DNA of 64,000 nucleotides from Alphaproteobacteria bacterium (lineage in GTDB: Bacteria > Pseudomonadota > Alphaproteobacteria > UBA9655). A program made the position numbers and the translations under genes. The DNA lies in assembly GCA_019752515.1 (NCBI GenBank), contig JAIEMB010000006.1:1-64000 (forward strand). The letters run 5' to 3'. The notes under the pieces were generated by a model. The model was given only the letters and a program-made list of their open reading frames with translations, did not search any database and was not told the DNA's origin. Numbering within the stretch: the stretch's first letter is position 1; every line of letters begins with the position of its first letter. This document shows positions 1 to 7,140 of this stretch, piece by piece.

Positions 1-504
1 CTCGAGATCGCAAATCTTAAAAAAGCAAAGCTCACTGCACTCGATGGAGAGATCGCAGCTCTCAGAACAACAAAAATGGCAGCACTCGATCTCGAGATCT
101 CAAATCTCAGGAACACAAAGGAAAAAGATCTTGAGATAGAAATAGGAATTCTGAAAAAAACAAAGCTAGCAGAGCTTGAGGATTTTATAGCAGAGAAAAA
201 GAGGGAAGCTTTAAGAGGAATCATAAAACAACCTATCGTTCAACCTACGCCGAAACCTGCAGTGATTCCTCCTACGCCTGCTCCAAAGCCACCCGTACTT
301 GTGTCCATTAGTTGTGATGACTACCATCGATTACAAGTAGCAGGAGCAAAAAATATAAAAAGGGTCGAAACCCCAGGAGTAAAATTTTATAAAGGAAAAA
401 AAGAGATTACTAAAGCTAAATATAATGATCGGTTAAAGCACCTTAAACTTAAGGATTTACACACATCTGTCCCTCTTTACACCTATTATCGGATAGATCA
501 ATGA
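1..504 (+). CDS. Coiled-coil repeat protein, 5' end cut by window edge
   Basis: The frame is open from base 1, so the ATG at 76 is probably internal and the N-terminus lies outside the window. The visible part has about four and a half tandem 15-residue units of the type LDxEIxxLRxTKxxx, each 45 bp. They are Leu/Ile/Lys/Glu-rich and read as a long coiled coil. A Pro-rich hinge (QPTPKPAVIPPTPAPKPP) follows at about codons 75-100. The last 70 or so residues are Lys-rich and include an SISCDDYHRLQ segment. I recognise no enzyme motif. A structural or surface/secreted role is only a guess. Stop TGA at 502-504. Confidence 0.6.
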   Translation, partial: LEIANLKKAKLTALDGEIAALRTTKMAALDLEISNLRNTKEKDLEIEIGILKKTKLAELEDFIAEKKREALRGIIKQPIVQPTPKPAVIPPTPAPKPPVLVSISCDDYHRLQVAGAKNIKRVETPGVKFYKGKKEITKAKYNDRLKHLKLKDLHTSVPLYTYYRIDQ

Positions 505-529
505 AAGACGATCCCAGCTACATGCCAAT

Positions 530-570
530 ATCTCCTCACCCAGGGAAGGTTATTTCTAAGGGGAGGAGAT
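530..570 (+). terminator. Possible hairpin downstream of the coiled-coil gene
   Basis: Arms ATCTCCTC (530-537) and GAGGAGAT (563-570) flank a 25-nt loop. No T-run follows, so intrinsic termination is uncertain. The rest of the 395-bp gap to the next gene is AT-rich. It holds one 42-codon open frame (632-760, ATG start, no ribosome-binding site), which I do not believe without conservation. Confidence 0.3.
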
Positions 571-899
571 GGTAATGTGAAAAAAAGAAACTCAAAAGGA
601 GAAAGAAGTCCTGTACTCGTCTTAGTTAAAAATGAGGGACTGTCATAGATTGTCATTTACGGGAAGAGGAAATGTAAAATTGTTTAATGATTATGGTTTT
701 TTAGAGCTCCTTTTCCCTTCTGATGAAGAGATTAAAAAAGGAATAGATTATAGGCCATAAGACATAAATAACTTAAAAAATACGTGAAATATGAACCATT
801 ATAGACTAAACTATTTAAGAAATAAGAGGCATAAATAAAAATGAGTAAACAGACGCAACATTCGTTCCTTCTTCAGCAATGGGATGTCATGAGGAATAT

Positions 900-2465
900 A
901 TGTATATAAGAGCCCTGAGCGTTATAGCTCTTTTTTGTTTAACGATTTCATCTCCCCTTGAAGGACGAAGTCCCTCTTTAGCTCGTCACCACCATGCGCA
1001 AGTCATTAAGAAAAAAGCTCAAGTACTGAGCCATATTACTCAAAAAAGACAACACCAAGTTGAACGAAAAAGACCTACACGTGTCACTACCGTTAAACGG
1101 CTTTATTCGCGAAAGGCACTCGTTACAAAGAAAAGACCTCAAAAAGCACTTATGGCTAAGAAGAGACCGCAAAGGGTTGTACGCCGCACACATGTCAAAC
1201 CTCAACCTAAGCAAACTCTCTCTCAAAGAAAAAAGAACCCATCGTCTAGAGTTACCCCTACTAAAAGTACGAGACCCAGATCCATAAGTCCTAAACGTCG
1301 ACCTCAGCAGAAAATTGCTCGAGCACAAAAGCGGCAACTTGCTAAATCTGCCATTAATAAAAATCAATGCACCCAACATATTCCTGTAAAGGATATTCCT
1401 CAACAACAAAAACCAGACTATTTATCTCTTTTACCTCTTCATACCCAAAACAAGGTAAAATTAGGAGGCCTCGACCAACTTCTGGTTAAGGAGATGAAAG
1501 GCCAAGGTCAAACAGTAGCAGTCATTGAGCTTTCAGGGGGCTGGCAGCAAATAAAAGATGTTGGGAACGGTACGTATGGAAATCTCCCTCCAGAATGTAA
1601 AGCCAATTACAAATCTAATTTTCTCACACCTATTGGGGGTCCAGGATTACATCCCGAACAAATGAATGATTTTATCCGGGATAAAGGCAACCCTTACCAT
1701 GGATCTTCTGTCACTTCTGTGATTTTAGATCTTGCCCCTCAAGCAAAAATTCTTCCTGTAAGTACTTATGCTTGTTATGGCTCTGACGTGTTTTATGACA
1801 CGGCAGACGCTTTGATGAACTTATCTAAAAGATCGGATGTGAGCATTATAAATATGTCAAGTGGCTATACAAAATTTAAAATAAATTCTATATACAAACC
1901 AAATAAAAATGGGGGTGAAGAACGTTTAATGAAAACTATATATCCTCCAAGATTAACAGAAGCTTTTAAAGCGATAGCCAAGGCAGGAAAAGTAGTTGTT
2001 ATAGCAGCGGGTAATGACAACAGAGAAATTCAGGCTCCTGCGTTTGAAGCAGAAAACGAGATAGTGAAAGAAGAAGATCAAGTTGGCCATCTGATGCAAG
2101 AGTTAGATCCTGAAACGCGAAAGTCTATTATAGTGGCCGGAAGCTATGATCTTGATAACCGAAAAATTGCTGCGTATTCAAACAAGCCGGGTTCCCTCAA
2201 AAATATACAAGATTCTTTTCTTTTAGCTCCTGGAAAGCATGTACAACAATACGATGATATGGTGGGAGATGGAACGTCCTCTGCTGCCCCTTATATTTGT
2301 GCAGCGATTGCGAATCTGACATCCCATCGGAAGATTTCGCCAAAAAGGGCCGTTCAGGCCCTCAAGGACACGGCTGAAAGGCGCCCTGATGTGGCAACCT
2401 ATGGCCGAGGCATTATCCGCGCTGACAAGGCTCTCGAGCTCCTCGAAAGAGCCGGTGGAGGATGA
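900..2465 (+). CDS. Secreted S8-family (subtilase-like) protein with basic pro-region
   Basis: The start at 900 is preferred over 879 because GAGG (891-894) sits just upstream and the product then begins with a clean signal peptide (MYIRALSVIALFCLTISS). Residues 30-165 are extremely Arg/Lys-rich with repeated KKRPQ motifs, probably a pro-region or adhesive segment. The subtilase fold follows: VAVIE (E210) where the catalytic Asp of S8 usually sits, PYHGSS (H267), AAGND for the oxyanion Asn, and GTSSAAP (S460). His and Ser are canonical; the Asp position is Glu. It may be a weakened or altered protease. A serpin-like reading frame lies just downstream on the opposite strand, which invites a protease/inhibitor pairing. 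Confidence 0.8.
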   Translation: MYIRALSVIALFCLTISSPLEGRSPSLARHHHAQVIKKKAQVLSHITQKRQHQVERKRPTRVTTVKRLYSRKALVTKKRPQKALMAKKRPQRVVRRTHVKPQPKQTLSQRKKNPSSRVTPTKSTRPRSISPKRRPQQKIARAQKRQLAKSAINKNQCTQHIPVKDIPQQQKPDYLSLLPLHTQNKVKLGGLDQLLVKEMKGQGQTVAVIELSGGWQQIKDVGNGTYGNLPPECKANYKSNFLTPIGGPGLHPEQMNDFIRDKGNPYHGSSVTSVILDLAPQAKILPVSTYACYGSDVFYDTADALMNLSKRSDVSIINMSSGYTKFKINSIYKPNKNGGEERLMKTIYPPRLTEAFKAIAKAGKVVVIAAGNDNREIQAPAFEAENEIVKEEDQVGHLMQELDPETRKSIIVAGSYDLDNRKIAAYSNKPGSLKNIQDSFLLAPGKHVQQYDDMVGDGTSSAAPYICAAIANLTSHRKISPKRAVQALKDTAERRPDVATYGRGIIRADKALELLERAGGG

Positions 2466-2753
2466 ACAACTACAGAAAACACACCCATCCCTCGGTATAT
2501 TGAGGTGATTGTGAAACATGCATGCGACAAACAAAGGTTGGTTCTCCTTCAGCAAAGGGGCTTCCGGGGACAAGCAACCCACGGACCACGTTCGTTCCTC
2601 ATTAAAAAAATCTAAGCCTTGCGGGTTTATGGTTTTTTCTTCGATTTTTATTGGATATCTTCTGTCTATTAACCCTACTTTATCTTCATCTATATGGAGG
2701 GACTCATTAACGACAAGCATAAACATATAGGATATCTCTCTATTATGGTATCG
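2466..2753. other. Gene-poor interval between subtilase and serpin frames
   Basis: These 288 bp separate the convergent subtilase and serpin frames. Short open frames exist on both strands, but none has a ribosome-binding site, a recognisable motif or a neighbour that would explain it. I see no strong terminator. Confidence 0.4.
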
Positions 2754-3845
2754 CTAATCACGTAGCAGTACATCATGATCAACAACTTGACCTTGAAACA
2801 ATAGATAGTCCTTCTCACCTAGTGATCTGGTTAAAGCAAAGCTAAAAGGAGAATTAATATTAATAATAGGGCCGCTTTGATACATTCTAGCAGACTCTTT
2901 AACTCCATGCAAAGCTGTTGCGGCTGACGCCTCTACACCCTTATCCGACAGCTCAAACGTGACTTTTTGAATATACTCTGCAACTTTAATGGGCCTGTCT
3001 GTTAGAGCTGTGTTAAAAGATCCGCGAAGAACTCGTGGAAGATACCCACCAAGCAAAGTCCTTAGATCTAAACTTTGTTTCATGCTTACAAACGGTGCAG
3101 TAAATAGCTGCGTATATTGAGGAGTACTGTTTCGTAAATAAGAAATTTCTGCTGCGTCTATTGGCCTTATATCTTTTATGTTGCTGCTATGACGAAGCAT
3201 CAGATTACATCCGCCTACCGTTGGTAAAGTCACGAGTGTTACACCGTTATTTTGAGTGAATTGTAGAGAGGTGCCAGAAAGCGCGAGAGATTTTACATAT
3301 TTTCCCTTTTTATTCAGATCACTAAATTTAAAATGGGATTTCTCCACATCTCCCCATATCCAGCTGGCATTTACGTAAAGTGTATGTAACAAAACAAAGA
3401 CCGAATCCTGCGAAAAAGCTTCGGGTGAGAAAAGTTCTTTAATTTTACCCTTTGTATCTTTTTCTACGACAGTATTAATTTTGGATGCAGTCTCTGCCGA
3501 ATCTGAAAAATCTGTCTCCATGATTTGAGCACCAATAGCCGCAAGCGGTGTCACCCTATCCTTATTGAGATTTAGATGGGATGCTAATAAGGCGTAAACA
3601 CCATTTGTAAAGTCAAACCTCCTATTATCCCATTTATTCGTTGGAGCATAAGGATTCGAGGAGGCTTGAACTAGCCCATTTAGAGCTGTCATATCTTCGA
3701 CCATCCTTGGATTTTGGGAAAATTGAGTGATTTCACCTCGAATGGATTCTTCCGCAATGGCGCTCAACAAAGCCAGTGTTTGAGTGACACCCAAGGGGCA
3801 ATAAACATTATTAGTAGAGTGTTCTTTCTGGATGATATTATGCAA
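2754..3845 (-). CDS. Serpin-family protein, probably the 3' part of an interrupted gene
   Basis: This is the serpin core: NVYCPLGVTQTLALLSA (helix A/B region), INTVVEKDTKGKIKELF, LYVNASWIWGDVEKSHFKF, the hinge GVEASAATA, and SPFSFALTRSLGEKDYLLFQGQVV at the C-terminus. The short-side-chain hinge suggests an inhibitory serpin. Counting 15 residues from the hinge Gly puts P1-P1' at Glu-Ser, with Lys at P2. The start given (TTG at 3843-3845) falls in the middle of helix A and is unlikely to be real. Serpin-like sequence continues upstream in the same frame (DAQAALYLTGAK) to an in-frame TAG at 3882-3884. A second TAG at 3996-3998 ends the upstream signal-peptide segment. The gene is therefore probably a pseudogene of a secreted serpin spanning 2754-4352. 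Confidence 0.7.
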   Translation of the reverse strand: MHNIIQKEHSTNNVYCPLGVTQTLALLSAIAEESIRGEITQFSQNPRMVEDMTALNGLVQASSNPYAPTNKWDNRRFDFTNGVYALLASHLNLNKDRVTPLAAIGAQIMETDFSDSAETASKINTVVEKDTKGKIKELFSPEAFSQDSVFVLLHTLYVNASWIWGDVEKSHFKFSDLNKKGKYVKSLALSGTSLQFTQNNGVTLVTLPTVGGCNLMLRHSSNIKDIRPIDAAEISYLRNSTPQYTQLFTAPFVSMKQSLDLRTLLGGYLPRVLRGSFNTALTDRPIKVAEYIQKVTFELSDKGVEASAATALHGVKESARMYQSGPIININSPFSFALTRSLGEKDYLLFQGQVVDHDVLLRD

Positions 3846-3995
3846 TTTGGCGCCAGTTAGATATAGAGCTGCTTGTGCATCCTAGGCTTCTACTCCACTT
3901 TCCTGAAAAGTCGATCTTTTGATAGGGTTTTGTTCAATGTTAATTACACCAGCCATTCCATCAATAGGTTGTGACCCTGATCTAAAACTCCTAAC

Positions 3996-4352
3996 CTAAT
4001 CCACTACACTTTTTTTTAATCGGGCAAACGAAAGCTTTGCATGAAACTTCTTACCTAATGTTTTAGAGTCCAAATTGGTATTTACTTTGCTACTTTGAGC
4101 CGTAGGATCCTTCACCAAGTCATTAAGATCTTTGCCTTTTAAAGTGCTATAATACCTATATCTCTTTAAATAATTTGATCTTAAGAATAGATCTTTTCTT
4201 ATGAATGTTGGAGTCATAGATCGAGGTGAAAGTCTTATACAGTTTTTACCAATTAGAGACAATTCCGTGAAAGGATTTGCTTTTATGCTTTCTGGTAATA
4301 ACAGAGATAAACTACCTATTAGCAGTGTAGTTGCAAGCGTAGCCTCTTTCAT
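3996..4352 (-). CDS. Signal-peptide segment of the interrupted serpin gene
   Basis: 118 codons open with a convincing signal peptide (MKEATLATTLLIGSLSLLLPESIKA), preceded by AAGGAAAAAAC before the ATG at 4352. The rest is a basic, Ser/Lys-rich stretch with no domain. It ends at TAG 3996-3998. It is in the same frame as the serpin core downstream: after this TAG the frame stays open for 37 codons, meets a second TAG at 3882-3884, then enters serpin helix A. If both TAGs were CAG (Gln), one 532-codon exported serpin would result. Alternatively it could be an independent small secreted protein. Confidence 0.55.
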   Translation of the reverse strand: MKEATLATTLLIGSLSLLLPESIKANPFTELSLIGKNCIRLSPRSMTPTFIRKDLFLRSNYLKRYRYYSTLKGKDLNDLVKDPTAQSSKVNTNLDSKTLGKKFHAKLSFARLKKSVVD

Positions 4353-4779
4353 GTTTTTTCCTTTAAGTTTTATTCTACAAAGCCTTCTATTGATTATTCC
4401 GAGCCAATTGCAAAATTAAAAAATTACCATTTTAATGTTACATAATGTAAATAAACAAAATAGCTAAAGTAAACTCTTATGAGCTTACACGTAGTGTTTT
4501 CTATTTTAAAACGTTAATCAATGCGATTCTCAGCATCTTTTTAATTTTCTTTTGCTTAAATTGGGGAGCGTTGCTAAAAAGTGAGGGAAAAAATCAAATA
4601 ATATTATCTATAATAGATGTTTATTTTTTCTTAAAAATAACTTTTTACGATAACAGATTCTCTCTTGATTGAATATACTAAATGAAGTGTTTAATTTATT
4701 AGATTTTGTTAATATAGAGTGTGGTCTTAGCTTTTCTGCGTAACGAAGAACTTTTGATAAGAATGATTCTAATTATGTT
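4353..4779. other. AT-rich gap, no gene seen
   Basis: About 430 bp of very AT-rich sequence. It should carry the promoter of the interrupted serpin gene and the 3' end of the next minus-strand transcript. I find no convincing coding frame, tRNA or strong terminator. Confidence 0.4.
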
Positions 4780-5247
4780 TCATCTGGTTGTATTAATAGC
4801 TGGCAATAAATATTTTGTTGAAAGTAGTAGGTTTGAGCGACTTTCATATTTTTGGAAAACTCTCTCAAAGAGCATTTGAACAGCAGCTTGAGAGAAAGCA
4901 TCTATTTCATCGTAGAAATTATGAATTTTTTTACAGTTATCAAAAAAGAATATGAGCGCCTTATCAGAGGTGCAGCTTATTTTTTCCTCATATTCTTTAA
5001 AAACATTTTTTTTATTATATTTTTTAACATAACTCCCATCTTTTTTTGAATCTAAAAAGCCTAAATTCTGTTGGATTTTCTTAACGGAAATAAAAGCCTT
5101 GCACCATATACACTCATTAAACGAGTCTGTGTTAAACTCAAGTAATTGAGGATTATAACAAAATGCTTGATTCAAAGAAAATAAAGAGATCGTAAAAGCT
5201 ATTCTAATGACCTTTAGCATCTTAATTAATCCTTTTGAGATATACAT
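4780..5247 (-). CDS. Small exported protein of unknown function
   Basis: The start is set at 5247 because AAGGAGG lies six bases upstream; an in-frame codon at 5298 has no such site. 155 residues: a hydrophobic signal peptide (ending near QAFC), then a Lys/Phe/Tyr-rich helical domain with Cys pairs (ECIWCKAF, ISCTSD, DNCKK). No family recognised. It resembles the next gene in size, export signal and composition, and both share a strand with the exported LRR-like protein, so the three look like a cluster of small exported factors. Confidence 0.6.
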   Translation of the reverse strand: MYISKGLIKMLKVIRIAFTISLFSLNQAFCYNPQLLEFNTDSFNECIWCKAFISVKKIQQNLGFLDSKKDGSYVKKYNKKNVFKEYEEKISCTSDKALIFFFDNCKKIHNFYDEIDAFSQAAVQMLFERVFQKYESRSNLLLSTKYLLPAINTTR

Positions 5248-5419
5248 CTTAACCTCCTTACCCTTCTTTATAGAAGATTGAAAAATAAGACCCTCCAATA
5301 CAAATTTTAAAACAATTCTCTTGTATTGCAGAGCAAGTTTGTTGTTTTGAAGACAAGTTAATAAGTAAATAACGATTTTTACGCCCCATCAAATTTTGCC
5401 TTTCCAGAAAAATTATTTA

Positions 5420-5932
5420 TCAAGGAAATGACTTCTCTTTTAAATTTCTATCTATTTGGTCTATATTTAAAAAATAATCTAGTATGCTTTCTGCATCGAT
5501 TGCTTTAACTTGGGTGTCTTCATGCTGCTTAACTTTCTCCAGTTTTCTCAGTAAAGCCAAATGCTTTAAAGACATTTTTCTTACCTCTTCAAAAAGCATA
5601 TATATACTTACTTTATACTTAAATTTACCTTCCTCATATATTTTTTTACAAACTGTCGCAAATTGCATAAAATATTCATTCTTTATTTCTTCAGTTGTTT
5701 CTTGATAAAATTGTAGAAAACTCTCAGTTTGAGTATATTTTGGGTCAAACTCCTCTTTCTCAGTTAAAAATGATAAGCTTCTTTTGATCATTTGTTCCTC
5801 GCTAGGAACTCTAGCCCATATTCTATGTTGGTAGGTATCTGCTTCCAATTGCAAACGTTTATAATTTACACCATAAGCAGAAGTTACTAAGAGGTAAGCC
5901 ATAATTGTAATGCCTAGAAACTTATTATTCAT
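5420..5932 (-). CDS. Small exported helical protein of unknown function
   Basis: 170 residues with signal peptide MNNKFLGITIMAYLLVTSAYG, preceded by AGGGAG seven bases before the ATG. The mature part is charged and alpha-helical (EEQMIKRSLSFLTEKEE, FKYKVSIYMLFEEVRKMSLKHLALLRKLEKV). It has a single Cys and no catalytic motif. It sits 172 bp upstream of the similar exported protein at 4780-5247 on the same strand. I do not recognise the family; a secreted host-interaction protein is possible. Confidence 0.6.
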   Translation of the reverse strand: MNNKFLGITIMAYLLVTSAYGVNYKRLQLEADTYQHRIWARVPSEEQMIKRSLSFLTEKEEFDPKYTQTESFLQFYQETTEEIKNEYFMQFATVCKKIYEEGKFKYKVSIYMLFEEVRKMSLKHLALLRKLEKVKQHEDTQVKAIDAESILDYFLNIDQIDRNLKEKSFP

Positions 5933-6151
5933 TTTAATCTCCCTATTTTATTTTTAAAGAGTCTTATATATTTATATAAATTAAAATTATTTAAAGTTGC
6001 AATATCCTCTTTCCTTTTAATTATCCCCTCATTTTAAGATCATGTATGCCAGTTACTTTTCTGGTGAACCTTTTATTTTCTGATTAAATTAAATTTTTTC
6101 AAAAGCCGTTCTTCTCCATCCCTAATGCTGCGGTTGCCTCCCAAAAGAGGT

Positions 6152-6715
6152 TCAGTTCCATAAATCTAGATCATGGTAGGCTTTATGTATTCTATATATT
6201 TCTTTTTTATCTTTAAAGTGGTTTAAATACATAGGTGGTATATATATTATTTTACGCCATACTTCTGGAAATGTTGATTCTAAGGTATAAAAAAATACAG
6301 AGGTCTCACTCGCAGGTGTACGACGAATGTCAAGAAACTTAAATGTCTTTCTTTCTAAAAGAGGTCGGCATACTTTAAAAATATTAACATCTACTGGATT
6401 GGCTGTTAAGTTGATGTATTTCAGATTCTTAAATCGATCAGCGTGTTCCGGGCTTGTTATAATACCCACCAGATAGCGAATACCTTCTGTCGTTAAACGA
6501 TTTGCTCTTAAATTAATTCCCTCAATATTTGGCCCTCTTAGCATATCTTCCTCAACAATATCGTCAATGTACAGATGACCTTTTTGCTCCTTACATCCCG
6601 TTTTGGCAAGATCTTCAACTCCCAAATCTGGATATTCAATAAAATAACCGCAGCTTTCTTTATCTATATTGAAAAGAAGAATGGTAGCTAATATTAACAC
6701 TATCGTTTTCTTCAT
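6152..6715 (-). CDS. Small exported LRR-like protein
   Basis: 187 residues with signal peptide MKKTIVLILATILLFNIDKESCG and GGAGAAAGAGAA before the ATG. The middle holds two to three degenerate leucine-rich repeats of the ribonuclease-inhibitor type: IEGINLRANRLTTEGIRYL, LKYINLTANPVD and FKFLDIRRTP. Such repeats bind proteins, so an exported ligand- or host-binding role is plausible but unproven. The last 50 residues are aromatic and charged (Tyr, Trp, Lys) and outside the repeats. Confidence 0.65.
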   Translation of the reverse strand: MKKTIVLILATILLFNIDKESCGYFIEYPDLGVEDLAKTGCKEQKGHLYIDDIVEEDMLRGPNIEGINLRANRLTTEGIRYLVGIITSPEHADRFKNLKYINLTANPVDVNIFKVCRPLLERKTFKFLDIRRTPASETSVFFYTLESTFPEVWRKIIYIPPMYLNHFKDKKEIYRIHKAYHDLDLWN

Positions 6716-6779
6716 TTCTCTTTCTCCTTTGTAAAATATTATTTTTTATTATCAAACCAAATCGAATTAATGGTCTCAC

Positions 6780-6807
6780 AGCTATGCTGAACTTGTTCAG
6801 CATAGCT
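6780..6807. repeat. Near-perfect palindrome of the CTGAACTTGTTCAG type
   Basis: AGCTATGCTGAAC and its exact complement GTTCAGCATAGCT are separated by TT (28 nt). It lies between divergently transcribed genes at 6715 and 7141, so it is unlikely to be a simple terminator. The core resembles short palindromic intergenic repeats that I recall from many alphaproteobacterial genomes. It may alternatively be an operator. Confidence 0.5.
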
Positions 6808-7140
6808 TACCCTTCTTCTCTCTTAGATTTCTTAAACACTGATCACTCGTGAAACTTCCCCCTTTTTTCAACTGGTAATAAATAAGGTGTTATGAAAGAG
6901 GACGATAAATGTTGCACAAGAAACACTTTTTTTATCTCTTTCAATTTTACTGTTTCTTAGGAATTGACTTCCACAAGAAAATACTCTTTAATTAGTGTTA
7001 AGTTTTATTTAATTTCCAGGGTTGTGGTTTTGAAAGTGGTTTATCACTCATTTCCTGGAAATTGTCTTTAAAAAGTCAAACACTGAGGTGTTTTTATCGT
7101 GAAATTGTTTACCCAAGCCGTAGATGTCCGAAAGTGCATT

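Noticed and set aside
2223-2726. A 167-codon minus-strand ORF across the end of the subtilase gene.
   Set aside because: Lies opposite the conserved GTSSAAP region; only the reverse of real coding sequence plus intergenic DNA.
3882-3998. Genome-wide reassignment of TAG to an amino acid.
   Set aside because: TAG is used as the normal final stop in other intact genes (for example at 16334, 59406 and 63173) and at the end of the serpin frame itself.
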